64,000 bases of DNA. Source: Sphingobacteriia bacterium RIFOXYC2_FULL_35_18 (GTDB lineage: Bacteria > Bacteroidota > Bacteroidia > Chitinophagales > Chitinophagaceae). The position numbers and the translations under genes were made by a program. How positions within the stretch are numbered: the stretch's first letter is position 1; each line of letters begins with the position of its first letter. The stretch is taken from contig MIAG01000004.1 in the NCBI GenBank assembly GCA_001829005.1, forward strand, positions 124,001 through 188,000, written 5' to 3'. The notes beneath the pieces are model-generated. The model searched no databases and was not told where the DNA came from. It was given only the letters and a program-made list of their open reading frames with translations. This document shows, one piece after another, positions 1 to 8,543 of the stretch.

Positions 1-2054
1 TCTTTAAGATTGATTAAGAACATACTTTTAACCAACTCATTATCGTAACCAAACACTTCCCAAAGTACCGAGTCGGTTATAAATGGTTTCGTATATCTAT
101 CATAATCAAACCATATTCCTAGTTGAGCGAAAGTTGAAAGTGTAATAGGAATTGCTGGCACAAAATGACCCATAATGCCTTCTACTGCATGTAAAGGAAT
201 GCTCCATATTCTAAAAAATCCAAGAATATGGTCAATTCTAAATGCATCAAAATAATGACTCATTTGCTCAAATCGCTGTTTCCACCAAGCAAACCCGTCT
301 TCTTGCATTCGTTGCCAATTATAAGTAGGGAAGCCCCAATTTTGACCTGTCACTGCAAAATCATCAGGTGGTGCACCTGCTTGAAAATCCATATGAAACA
401 AATCTGGATGCTGCCAAGTATCTGCGCCATGTCTAAACACCCCTATTGCTATATCACCCTTTATGATGACCCCTTTTCCATGCGCATAGGCAGTTGCTTC
501 CTTTAATTGTAGATGCAAATGGTATTGTAAAAAATAGTAGAAAGCAATGTCAAGGTATGCAGCAGATTGAGGATTAGTCAATTCAGCAATATCTTTTTCT
601 TTATAATTTTTATAAGCAGGCCACTTCCCAAAATCGACTGTACCGTATTCATCTCGCAAATAACAAAATGCAGCATAAGAAACCAACCAATGTTTATTCT
701 GTTCAAAAAAAACTTGAAAGGACTTATCTTCTGGCAAATCCTTACCTACTTTTTGAAAAACTTTTTTAGCGAAACCTAATTTTAAATTAATAACAGAAGC
801 ATAGTCTACACTAGGCAATGAATTTAGTTGCAATCGTTCTTTTTCTAATTGCTGCAATTGTTTTGAATGCCCTTTTCCCGCAATCTTAGATAAATTAAGA
901 TATAGAGGATGTAAGGCAAATGCAGAAATAGCTGCATATGGATAGGAATCTTTATTGGTATTAGTTGCTGTAGTATCATTTACTGGCAATAGTTGAATCA
1001 TTTTTAATCCAACCATTGAAGCCCAATCCGCCATTTTAATTAAATCGGTGAATTCACCCACTCCAAAACTAGATTGAGTGCGCAAACTAAATACTGGGAT
1101 AGCTACACCAGCCCCTTTCCAGGTTTGGTTCGGCAAATATGTAAACCCATCATTTACAAGTGTAATTTGATTTTTTACTACTGGATGATGTAACACTCGA
1201 TTATCACCAGATTCAAATTGTATTAGCTTTTTAAGCTCCAGATCGTACACTCCATATTTATAGGCGATGGGAAATTGTTCTTTACCAAGGTTTAAGCTGA
1301 TTTCAAAAAATGGACTTTCTGATTTTTTCTGCATCAGCACCAAATTTTCTTCAGACCAATTATTGGCTTTACTGAATGTACCTGAAATACAAACAACTTG
1401 GTTTTTGGAAAGTAAGGGGCTTTTAACTCTAAATATATGTGTGGAAGATTTTTCTGCTTTTGTTTTATTTTCTGTTTGTGCCTCCTTCAATAATACACTT
1501 TGAAAAGCTTCTGTATAAAAAGCATTTTCAAAGTAACCTGCATGATTCCAGGTATCTATGATTTGTATTTGATTTGCCTTATATGATTTAATATCAATGA
1601 CTCTGTCAGTGCCCCAGTCTACTACTGTTGAACCGTCTGCATTCATCAAAACATAATTGTATTGTACTGGTTCTTTTGATGCATCTTCTAACCAATCGAG
1701 AGTAACAGTCCATGCCTGTTCATTAAGGTATTGCATGGGTATTGCATTGGCTATATCACCATTACCCAGTGATACATGATTTCCAGTTAAAAAAAGATTC
1801 TGCCCGAACTCAGTATGATAGCGTAACTGAAAATGCAATTTTGTTGAAACAGCTTTTTTTGCCGTTGTTTCCCCAGCTTGTTTAACCACTGTTTTTTTTA
1901 CAGCAGCTTTTTTGGGAGCAGCCTTTTTATCTGTACTTTTTTTTACTGTAGCTTTTTTTTCTATCGTTGTATGATCAGCAACAATAGCTTTTGCTTTTTT
2001 TTCTACAACAGGAAGTTCCCCTTTTGCAGCAATCGTTTTTTTTGAAGTAGCCAA
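1..2054 (-). CDS. malQ: 4-alpha-glucanotransferase (GH77, amylomaltase), C-terminus beyond the left edge
   Basis: Transfers alpha-1,4-glucan segments between maltodextrins in the cytoplasm. About 684 codons are visible. A Lys/Ala-rich tail (residues 1-65) is followed by two beta-sandwich starch-binding (CBM20-like) modules, the first beginning near KLHFQLRYHTEFGQN and the second near HIFRVKSPLLSKNQ. The GH77 barrel follows, with WKGAGVAIPVFSLR, the conserved GFPTYNWQRM and the nucleophile Asp in FRIDHILGF. The acid/base Glu region lies beyond the edge. I chose a TTG start at 2054 (MATSKKTIAAKG), because the frame has no ATG there and meets a stop about 40 bases further upstream. It follows the GMC oxidoreductase by 52 bp on the same strand. 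Family assignment is secure; the start is less so. Confidence 0.93.
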   Translation of the reverse strand, partial: MATSKKTIAAKGELPVVEKKAKAIVADHTTIEKKATVKKSTDKKAAPKKAAVKKTVVKQAGETTAKKAVSTKLHFQLRYHTEFGQNLFLTGNHVSLGNGDIANAIPMQYLNEQAWTVTLDWLEDASKEPVQYNYVLMNADGSTVVDWGTDRVIDIKSYKANQIQIIDTWNHAGYFENAFYTEAFQSVLLKEAQTENKTKAEKSSTHIFRVKSPLLSKNQVVCISGTFSKANNWSEENLVLMQKKSESPFFEISLNLGKEQFPIAYKYGVYDLELKKLIQFESGDNRVLHHPVVKNQITLVNDGFTYLPNQTWKGAGVAIPVFSLRTQSSFGVGEFTDLIKMADWASMVGLKMIQLLPVNDTTATNTNKDSYPYAAISAFALHPLYLNLSKIAGKGHSKQLQQLEKERLQLNSLPSVDYASVINLKLGFAKKVFQKVGKDLPEDKSFQVFFEQNKHWLVSYAAFCYLRDEYGTVDFGKWPAYKNYKEKDIAELTNPQSAAYLDIAFYYFLQYHLHLQLKEATAYAHGKGVIIKGDIAIGVFRHGADTWQHPDLFHMDFQAGAPPDDFAVTGQNWGFPTYNWQRMQEDGFAWWKQRFEQMSHYFDAFRIDHILGFFRIWSIPLHAVEGIMGHFVPAIPITLSTFAQLGIWFDYDRYTKPFITDSVLWEVFGYDNELVKSMFLINLK

Positions 2055-2106
2055 TGTAAAAAATTTATTGACGCTAAAATAGTAAACAATGTGTAACTAA
2101 GACACT

Positions 2107-3711
2107 TTAATTACCTGAAAGTATCATATCGGCAGCTTTTTCAGCTATCATGATGGTTGCTGCATTGGTATTGCCTGAGACAATGGTAGGCATAACAGAT
2201 GCATCTACCACTCTTAATCCTTTTACTTTCTTAACTTTCAAAGTATGATCTACCACTGCTAATGCATCATTACCCATCTTGCAGGTTCCAACAGGATGAT
2301 ACAAAGTTTCCAGTGTTTTTTGGATATGCTCTTTTATTTGCTCATCAGATGCGTCTGCAGCAGGAATAGAACTCGTTCCATTGGCATAGGCTTCCAAAGC
2401 AGGAGATTGCATAATATTGATTGATTTCCTGATGGCTTTCAACAATAATAATTGGTCATTTTCACTACTCAGTGCTTGATGATTAATAATTACGCTATCA
2501 GTTGGATTAGCAGACTTTAAGCCTACCGTTCCTCTGCTTTCTGGGTGCAACAAAATGGACATAATTGAAATGCTATCCGTAGTAGGAAATGTTTTTAAAT
2601 TATAAATATCAGTAGAATAATCTGGCGAAATACCAATTGGGGCAAAATGAAATTGTATATCTGGCCTAATTTGATTCGATTGCAATTGTATAAAAGCATT
2701 TGCTTCTAATGGACTATTTCCCAATGGTCCTTTCTTAAACAAAAGATGTTGTAAAATGGCTTTTCGTTTGTTCCAAGGTTTTAATAATGAATTGGCCGAT
2801 GGTGTATTGGTTTCTATTGTTACCCCACTCCAAAAATGATCTTGCAAGTTTTTTCCAACACCTGGCAAAGCAACCAATACGTCAATTCCTACTCTTTTTA
2901 ATTCAGTTGAATCACCAACACCTGAAAGCATCAATAATTGGGGAGATTGAATGGCTCCAGCCGATAACAAAACTTCTTTATTACAATTGATTCTTTCAGA
3001 TTGGGTATAGGCAGACGAAACTTCAACCCCTACTGCTCTTCCATTTTCAATAATTACCCGCTTAACTCTGGTATTGGTTTTTACAACAAGATTCTTTCTT
3101 TTCATGGCAGGCTTTAAAAATGCATCAGCCGCACTAAATCGCTTATTGTTTTTTATATTAAATTGTAGCAAATGAGCACCTTCTTGAACTGCACCATTGT
3201 AGTCTTCATTTTTAGATATCCCATTTTGTTCACAAGCTTCTACAAATGCTTCTGCAAAAACACTGGGTTGCTTGGCATAACTGATATACATTGGGCCATC
3301 TTGACCATGAAAAGCAGATTCAATATTTTCATTGAATTCAGACTTAATAAAATACGGCAATACCTTTTCGTAAGACCAACCAGGATTTCCAAGTTCAGCC
3401 CACTCATCAAAGTCGGCCTTATTTCCTCTTACGTATGCCATAGCATTAGTAGAACTGCTACCACCAAGTGTTTTCCCTCTCGGGATATATAATTTTCGAT
3501 TGTTTAAAGAAGGCTGAGGTGTACCCCAAAACTGCCAGTCAACTTCAGATCGATGAAGTTCTCCATAAGCCCCTGGAATATGAATTTCCCTTTTCTTATC
3601 AGGACCACCTGCTTCTATCAGCAATACTTTGTTTTCGGGATTTTCTGATAACCGATATGCCAACACAGAACCTGCTGAACCTGCCCCAATTATGATAAAG
3701 TCGTACGTCAT
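2107..3711 (-). CDS. GMC-family FAD-dependent oxidoreductase (choline/alcohol dehydrogenase-like)
   Basis: A 534-residue flavoprotein that oxidises an alcohol group; the substrate cannot be read from sequence. The N-terminal dinucleotide-binding site is IIIGAGSAGSVLAYRL, with the ribose-binding Glu in VLLIEAGG. GMC signature 1 is GGSSSTNAMAYVRG and signature 2 is GAIQSPQLLMLSGVG. The C-terminus has the catalytic His in LYHPVGTCKMG and the His/Asn-position partner in SGNTNAATIMIAEKAADMI. Length is normal for choline dehydrogenase-like enzymes. No signal peptide is seen. It is divergent from the acyl-CoA carboxylase gene (54 bp gap), and malQ follows on the same strand, so the two may share a transcript without an obvious metabolic link. 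BetA function is not supported by context: no betaine aldehyde dehydrogenase or transporter is nearby. Confidence 0.93.
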   Translation of the reverse strand: MTYDFIIIGAGSAGSVLAYRLSENPENKVLLIEAGGPDKKREIHIPGAYGELHRSEVDWQFWGTPQPSLNNRKLYIPRGKTLGGSSSTNAMAYVRGNKADFDEWAELGNPGWSYEKVLPYFIKSEFNENIESAFHGQDGPMYISYAKQPSVFAEAFVEACEQNGISKNEDYNGAVQEGAHLLQFNIKNNKRFSAADAFLKPAMKRKNLVVKTNTRVKRVIIENGRAVGVEVSSAYTQSERINCNKEVLLSAGAIQSPQLLMLSGVGDSTELKRVGIDVLVALPGVGKNLQDHFWSGVTIETNTPSANSLLKPWNKRKAILQHLLFKKGPLGNSPLEANAFIQLQSNQIRPDIQFHFAPIGISPDYSTDIYNLKTFPTTDSISIMSILLHPESRGTVGLKSANPTDSVIINHQALSSENDQLLLLKAIRKSINIMQSPALEAYANGTSSIPAADASDEQIKEHIQKTLETLYHPVGTCKMGNDALAVVDHTLKVKKVKGLRVVDASVMPTIVSGNTNAATIMIAEKAADMILSGN

Positions 3712-3736
3712 ATCTTAAATATACTTAAAGTACACT

Positions 3737-3744
3737 TATATTTG
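3737..3744 (+). promoter_or_regulatory. Candidate -7 element TATATTTG upstream of the acyl-CoA carboxylase gene
   Basis: Exact match to the Bacteroidota -7 consensus TAnnTTTG, 21 bp before the ATG at 3766 in the divergent gap. A convincing -33 TTTG is not visible. Transcription would start only a few bases downstream. Confidence 0.45.
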
Positions 3745-3765
3745 TAAACTAACAATTGTTCGTAT

Positions 3766-5394
3766 ATGAATTTGAATGAAAACCGCAATGAAGATTGGAT
3801 GAAACTCATGTTAAGCGAAATGAGACAGCGCATGGAAAAAATTGCATTAGGAGGAGGTAAAAAGGCAATTGAAAAACAAAAAGAAAGAAATAAACTAACG
3901 GCAAGGGAACGAATTGAATATTTGTGTGATTCAGCTCAACCATTCACAGAAATTGGCGGCTTCGCCGGATATGGCATGTATGAAGATGAAGGAGGATGTC
4001 CTGCAGGAGGAACAGTAGCAGGAATTGGATATATCAGTGGTAGGCAATGTGTAATTGTAGCAAATGACCAAACAGTTAAAGCAGGAGCTTGGTTTCCTAT
4101 CACAGGAAAGAAGAATTTAAGGATGCAAGAAATTGCAATGGAAAACAGGCTTCCAATTATTTATTTAGTAGATAGTGCAGGTGTTTTTCTACCTATGCAA
4201 GATGAAATATTTCCAGACAAAGAACATTTTGGTAGAGTTTTTAGAAATAATGCAAGAATGAGTGCAATGGGCATCACTCAAATTGCAGCGGTCATGGGCG
4301 CATGTGTTGCAGGGGGTGCTTATTTGCCTATTATGAGTGATGAAACTTTAATGGTAGAAGGCAATGGTAGTATCTTTTTAGCAGGATCTTATTTAGTAAA
4401 AGCCGCAATAGGTGAAGATATTGACAATGAAACCTTAGGGGGAGCAATAACTCATACAGAAATAAGTGGTATAGCAGATTATAAATTCAAAACTGAACAT
4501 GATTGTTTAGACCATATAAAAAAAATAATTAGTAAAATTGGGGCTCCAGAAAAAGCAGGATTTGATCGTGTTAGTCCTGTAGCACCTGTTAAAAATCCAG
4601 CAGAGATTTACAGTATTATACCTGAAGGAAATTTGAAGCCATATGATATGTTAGAAATAATTGAACGAATGGTAGATAACAGTGAGTTCAATCAATTTAA
4701 ACAAGATTATGGTAAAACCATTTTGTGTGGATATGCGCGAATTGAAGGATGGGCTGTTGGCATTGTGGCCAATCAACGATTAGTATGTAAGAGTAAAAAA
4801 GGGGAAATGCAAATTGGGGGGGTAATATATAACGACAGTGCAGATAAAGCCGCTCGATTTATCATGAACTGCAATCAAAAAAAGATTCCCTTAGTTTTCT
4901 TACAAGATGTAACAGGATTCATGGTTGGCAGTAGAAGCGAACACAGTGGTATTATAAAAGATGGAGCAAAACTAGTAAATGCAGTGGCCAATTCCATCGT
5001 TCCAAAGATTACGATTGTAATAGGCAATAGCTATGGTGCAGGCAATTATGCAATGTGCGGAAAAGCTTATGATCCAAGATTTATTTTTGCATGGCCTTCA
5101 GCAAAAATTGCAGTAATGGGTGGAGACCAAGCAGCTAAAACCCTTGCCCAAATTCAAGTTGCAACTATGAAATCAAAAGGAAGAGAAGTAACTCCTGAAG
5201 AAGAAAAAACATTGCTTGATACCATTAAAGACAGATACTATCAACAAACCACTCCTTACTATGCTGCTGCTAGATTATGGGTAGATGAAATTATTGATCC
5301 AATTAATACCAGACAATTAATAGCTGAAAGCATTGCAGCTTCGAACCACAATCCATATTTGGAGAAATTCAATACGGGTGTGTTTCAGGTATAA
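3766..5394 (+). CDS. Acyl-CoA carboxylase carboxyltransferase (beta) subunit, methylcrotonyl-CoA type
   Basis: Transfers carboxyl from carboxybiotin to an acyl-CoA. The 542 residues form the two crotonase-like halves of the family. The N-half has EKQKERNKLTARERIEYL and the oxyanion region VMGACVAGGAYLPIMSDE. The C-half has FLQDVTGFMVGSRSEHSGI and IGNSYGAGNYAMCGKAY. The segment DSAGVFLPMQDEIFPDKEHF resembles methylcrotonyl-CoA carboxylase (leucine degradation) more than propionyl-CoA carboxylase. The usual partner, a biotin carboxylase/BCCP alpha subunit, is not adjacent; neither are leucine-degradation genes, so the substrate is inferred. rnhA follows closely. Confidence 0.9.
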   Translation: MNLNENRNEDWMKLMLSEMRQRMEKIALGGGKKAIEKQKERNKLTARERIEYLCDSAQPFTEIGGFAGYGMYEDEGGCPAGGTVAGIGYISGRQCVIVANDQTVKAGAWFPITGKKNLRMQEIAMENRLPIIYLVDSAGVFLPMQDEIFPDKEHFGRVFRNNARMSAMGITQIAAVMGACVAGGAYLPIMSDETLMVEGNGSIFLAGSYLVKAAIGEDIDNETLGGAITHTEISGIADYKFKTEHDCLDHIKKIISKIGAPEKAGFDRVSPVAPVKNPAEIYSIIPEGNLKPYDMLEIIERMVDNSEFNQFKQDYGKTILCGYARIEGWAVGIVANQRLVCKSKKGEMQIGGVIYNDSADKAARFIMNCNQKKIPLVFLQDVTGFMVGSRSEHSGIIKDGAKLVNAVANSIVPKITIVIGNSYGAGNYAMCGKAYDPRFIFAWPSAKIAVMGGDQAAKTLAQIQVATMKSKGREVTPEEEKTLLDTIKDRYYQQTTPYYAAARLWVDEIIDPINTRQLIAESIAASNHNPYLEKFNTGVFQV

Positions 5395-5420
5395 TGCACA
5401 AAATGTATTTATTTCGTGCA

Positions 5421-5888
5421 ATGTCTCATCATTTAATGATTTATACTGACGGAGCAGCAAGAGGAAATCCAGGACCAGGAGGATATGGTATTGTTTTAAT
5501 GTGGGGGCAAAAGAGAAAAGAAATTGCTGCAGGATACAGATTAACAACCAACAACAGAATGGAATTAATGGCTGTGATTGTTGCTTTACAATCATTAACC
5601 AAAACAGCTATTCCGGTTACCATTTATACTGATAGTAAATATATTGTTGATAGTGTACAAAAAGGCTGGCTTCAAAATTGGATAAAAACCGATTTCAAAG
5701 GTGGCAAAAAGAATAAAGACCTTTGGTTACAATACCATGAATTAGCGAAGCTATACCATGTTCGGTTTGTTTGGGTAAAAGGTCATGCCGATAACGCCAT
5801 GAACAATCGATGCGATGAGTTAGCCACTCAAGCAGCCGATGGAAAGCATTTATTGATTGATGAAGTATACGAAGCTGAAAAAGCTTAA
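5421..5888 (+). CDS. rnhA: Ribonuclease HI
   Basis: Cleaves the RNA strand of RNA-DNA hybrids during replication and repair. The 155-residue protein has the catalytic carboxylates in canonical positions: D10 in IYTDGAARGNPGPGG, E48 in NNRMELMAV and D71 in YTDSKYIV, plus the WVKGHADNAMNNRCDELA segment carrying the active-site His and final Asp. An in-frame ATG at 5394 would add nine residues, but family alignment favours MSHHLMIYTDG at 5421. Its stop interlocks with that of the convergent DUF6580 gene in a TTAA tetranucleotide. Confidence 0.95.
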   Translation: MSHHLMIYTDGAARGNPGPGGYGIVLMWGQKRKEIAAGYRLTTNNRMELMAVIVALQSLTKTAIPVTIYTDSKYIVDSVQKGWLQNWIKTDFKGGKKNKDLWLQYHELAKLYHVRFVWVKGHADNAMNNRCDELATQAADGKHLLIDEVYEAEKA

Positions 5889-6448
5889 GCTATATTCAAT
5901 TTCGCTGCATTTCGTTTGATTAAATACCAAGCTCCAAAAAATACTGCGCTAAAAAATATGGTAGAATAGATACTATTAGGATAAAATGGTAAACCATCCG
6001 CGTAAGTCATCATTAATCCTTCAAAAGTTTTAGGTCTATGCCATCCACCACCACCTAACCAAACTAGCCCGTTTGATAAGATAAAATAAATAGTAGGTGC
6101 TGCAACTGAAGCACTTGCAATTGAAGCTATTTTTTCTTGTTTTACCAAGAATCCAATACTAGTTAATCCAATAATCAACAAGTAGTTTTTCCATTGCCCA
6201 CCATAAAATCCAGAAATCTCTGTTAAGCCATTCATGTAAAGTATTTGGTACAAACCATCTGATATGAACATTGAAAGCAATGGCAATAAGAAAGCTAATT
6301 TTTTGTTCTTAACAAAAAGAGAACCAGCAAAAAGCGCTATGGCCATTTGAGGTGCAAAACCCATTGGGCGATTTGGAAACACTCGGTAAATTGCAGATGC
6401 AAGAACCATTAATACTAGAGAAAATATAAATTGTTTATTCAGTTTCAT
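5885..6448 (-). CDS. DUF6580-family integral membrane protein
   Basis: A 187-residue protein with about five hydrophobic segments: near residues 7-22 (FSLVLMVLASAIYRVF), 32-46, 52-64, 88-101 and 165-180. The pattern NRPMGFAPQMAIALFAG and the glycine-rich WLGGGGWHRPKTFEGLMMTY match the DUF6580 group, which is annotated as putative transport protein related to small substrate-binding membrane subunits. No ATPase or partner gene is nearby. The function is unknown. It has its own candidate promoter and is convergent with rnhA. Confidence 0.75.
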   Translation of the reverse strand: MKLNKQFIFSLVLMVLASAIYRVFPNRPMGFAPQMAIALFAGSLFVKNKKLAFLLPLLSMFISDGLYQILYMNGLTEISGFYGGQWKNYLLIIGLTSIGFLVKQEKIASIASASVAAPTIYFILSNGLVWLGGGGWHRPKTFEGLMMTYADGLPFYPNSIYSTIFFSAVFFGAWYLIKRNAAKLNIA

Positions 6449-6466
6449 TTCATTCTATTTCGGAAA

Positions 6467-6474
6467 CAAAAATA
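6467..6474 (-). promoter_or_regulatory. Candidate -7 element TATTTTTG upstream of the DUF6580 gene
   Basis: Reading on the minus strand this is an exact TAnnTTTG match, 18 bp before the ATG at 6448. The -33 element is not obvious. Confidence 0.4.
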
Positions 6475-6526
6475 AGCCTATTCATGAAAGAAAGGGTTTC
6501 ATTTTTACCCATTATGTGAATAATCA

Positions 6527-7735
6527 TCAAATTGATGGAACAAAAGCCTTAAAAATGGTACAGTTTCCTGTTGCGGTTAAAGAATATTGGGTATCAGCAA
6601 AAATTGCTGCAGCTTCTCCTTTTTTAAGAACCATACTTTGGTTTACCAAAACAGAGCCTTCCGTTACTATAATAATTTCCAATGAAAAACTTTTCGCCTG
6701 ATAGGCTGCTCCAGTACTCATTGCAATTTTACTCAACCCAAAATCTGGAACAGGACATGGGTAAACCAGTTCACCCCCTTCTCCAGGGTTGCCTTTCATA
6801 ATATCAGGAACAACTGATTCAAATAATGTATGTTTCATCAACTCCGGAACATCTACATGCTTAGGTGTTAAGCCTCCTCTAAGAACATTGTCGCTATTAG
6901 CCATTAATTCTATGTTCTGTCCCTCCAAATAAGCGTGCGGCACCCCTGCTTTTTGAAAAACAGCTTCCCCCCTATTTACGCTGACAATGTTGAAAAAATA
7001 AATAGAAAAAATACCTCTATCAATGTTTTCAGTTATCCCATTTGCTTCATATAATTTGGCTGCCCACCAACCTGGATTGGTTTTATCAATACTACCCTCC
7101 TTTTTAAGTCGAATAGCCCTTTTAACCAACGGTTCAAGCATATTATTTACATCTGCTTGTGTCATTTCCATCACAAACTGATATAAAGCTTTAATTCCCC
7201 CTTGTTTAAATAAGGGCAATAATATTTTTAATTCAGGTGTATTAATTAAAACTTCCTCTAATGCTGCTTTACTTTTAAATCCATGCAGTAACCAAAATTC
7301 ACTTAATGCAACCATTACTTCTGGTTTATGATTTTGGTCTTTATAATTTCTATGAGGTGCGTTTAAAGGGATACCTGCGTTATTTTCTTCCTCAAATCCA
7401 ATTTCTGCTGACGCTTTTGTAGGATGAACTTGAATAGAAAGCATGTCTTTTACATCCAGCACTTTAAATAAATAGGGTAATTCGCCAAACTTACTCATTA
7501 CCGAAGTCGTTAAAGTATTTGCTGGATCTTCTTTAATCAGTTGGGTTAAATTGACCCAATCACTACCAACCAATATCATGGATGGAGCAGATGGATGAGC
7601 CCCCATCCAATACTCTGCAGATGGTTGATCTGAATTAGCACCAGTGTTTAACAATTCGGGGATAAATGAGTGACCTCCCCAAGCATAATGTTGTACTACT
7701 CCCTTTAATTTAAAAATCCGTTCGTTCAGCTGCAT
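6527..7735 (-). CDS. manA: Mannose-6-phosphate isomerase, class I
   Basis: Interconverts mannose 6-phosphate and fructose 6-phosphate in the cytoplasm, linking mannose use and glycan precursor synthesis with glycolysis. The 402 residues carry the class I signatures: GVVQHYAWGGHSFIPELL at the start, YWMGAHPSAPS, the metal-site SIQVHPTKASAE (Gln and His), KPEVMVAL (Glu) and VPHAYLEGQNIELMANSDN with the last His. The ATG at 7735 (MQLNERIFKLKG) fits the family. A longer frame reading would overlap the divergent yraN gene. The window also encodes a secreted GH26 mannanase, so mannose utilisation is a plausible role. Confidence 0.95.
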   Translation of the reverse strand: MQLNERIFKLKGVVQHYAWGGHSFIPELLNTGANSDQPSAEYWMGAHPSAPSMILVGSDWVNLTQLIKEDPANTLTTSVMSKFGELPYLFKVLDVKDMLSIQVHPTKASAEIGFEEENNAGIPLNAPHRNYKDQNHKPEVMVALSEFWLLHGFKSKAALEEVLINTPELKILLPLFKQGGIKALYQFVMEMTQADVNNMLEPLVKRAIRLKKEGSIDKTNPGWWAAKLYEANGITENIDRGIFSIYFFNIVSVNRGEAVFQKAGVPHAYLEGQNIELMANSDNVLRGGLTPKHVDVPELMKHTLFESVVPDIMKGNPGEGGELVYPCPVPDFGLSKIAMSTGAAYQAKSFSLEIIIVTEGSVLVNQSMVLKKGEAAAIFADTQYSLTATGNCTIFKAFVPSI

Positions 7736-7789
7736 ATACAGGTATTTATTCTTGTTATTAACGAGTATTTGACCATTATCTTGTTTAAA

Positions 7790-8149
7790 ATGAAAAAGAA
7801 TCACTTAGAAACTGGTGCAGCAGGTGAAGAATTCGCAGTTGCCTACTTAGATAAAAGAGATTATATAGTACTAGAAAGAAATTGGCGTTGTAAACATTTT
7901 GAGATTGATATCATTGCTACCCATCAAGATTTACTGGTTTTTATTGAAGTGAAAACCAGAAATTCACTTGCATTTGGATATCCAGAGGAAAGTATTAACA
8001 AAATAAAAATGAAAAGGCTTAAACTAGCGGCCACCGTATATCATTTTAATCACCCACAATACAAAAGAATTCAATTCAATGTGATATCCATTTTGCTACA
8101 ACACAATCAACCAGTTTCCATCGAAATGTTTGAAGATGTTTATTTTTGA
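7790..8149 (+). CDS. yraN: YraN family (UPF0102) protein
   Basis: A 119-residue protein with an endonuclease-like fold, function unproven. The family marks are clear: ETGAAGEEFAVAYL near the N-terminus, NWRCKHFEIDIIA and VFIEVKTR, which together form a D...ExK nuclease-type motif. The ATG at 7790 (MKKNHLETG) is preferred over an in-frame upstream start at 7769, because it gives the usual family N-terminus. Divergent from manA with a gap of 54 bp. Confidence 0.92.
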   Translation: MKKNHLETGAAGEEFAVAYLDKRDYIVLERNWRCKHFEIDIIATHQDLLVFIEVKTRNSLAFGYPEESINKIKMKRLKLAATVYHFNHPQYKRIQFNVISILLQHNQPVSIEMFEDVYF

Positions 8150-8215
8150 AGACAAATTGCCATTTTTGGTTGATAGGCACAAAACTTGTGAAGAGTTTGA
8201 TTGTAATATTATTTT

Positions 8216-8506
8216 ATGAAGAAGTTCCAAGCAATTATTCACTTTAAAATGGATGACCAGTTCATGACACTGGTTCCTGCTCATCGCACTTATATTAATT
8301 TTTTAATGAATAAAGGTATAATCGACAGCTATGCGGTTAGTATGGAAACTCAAACTTGTTGGATTACTATGAACACAGATACCAAAGAAGCCGCCGACCA
8401 GTATTTGGTTAAAACGCCTTTATACAAATATTGGACCTATTCAATTGAAGAGCTATTTGTTTATGATAGCCAACACTATCGTTTACCAGCACTTCAATTC
8501 AATTAG
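8216..8506 (+). CDS. Small dimeric alpha-beta barrel (YCII/muconolactone isomerase-like) protein
   Basis: A 96-residue cytoplasmic protein of unknown role. The pattern of a beta strand (FQAIIHFKM), a helix rich in acidic residues and hydrophobics (VPAHRTYINFLMNKG), then paired strands (SYAVSMETQTCWITM) and a second helix (TKEAADQYLVKT) fits the ferredoxin-like dimeric barrel of YCII-type proteins. No catalytic residue can be named. Family assignment is tentative. A downstream promoter separates it from the next gene. Confidence 0.6.
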   Translation: MKKFQAIIHFKMDDQFMTLVPAHRTYINFLMNKGIIDSYAVSMETQTCWITMNTDTKEAADQYLVKTPLYKYWTYSIEELFVYDSQHYRLPALQFN

Positions 8507-8513
8507 AACAACC

Positions 8514-8521
8514 TACTTTTG
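8514..8521 (+). promoter_or_regulatory. Candidate -7 element TACTTTTG upstream of the thioredoxin-DUF1684 gene
   Basis: Exact TAnnTTTG match, 22 bp before the ATG at 8544. It lies between two same-strand genes and suggests independent transcription of the downstream gene. Confidence 0.4.
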
Positions 8522-8543
8522 TCTACCAATTTTATAGACCATT

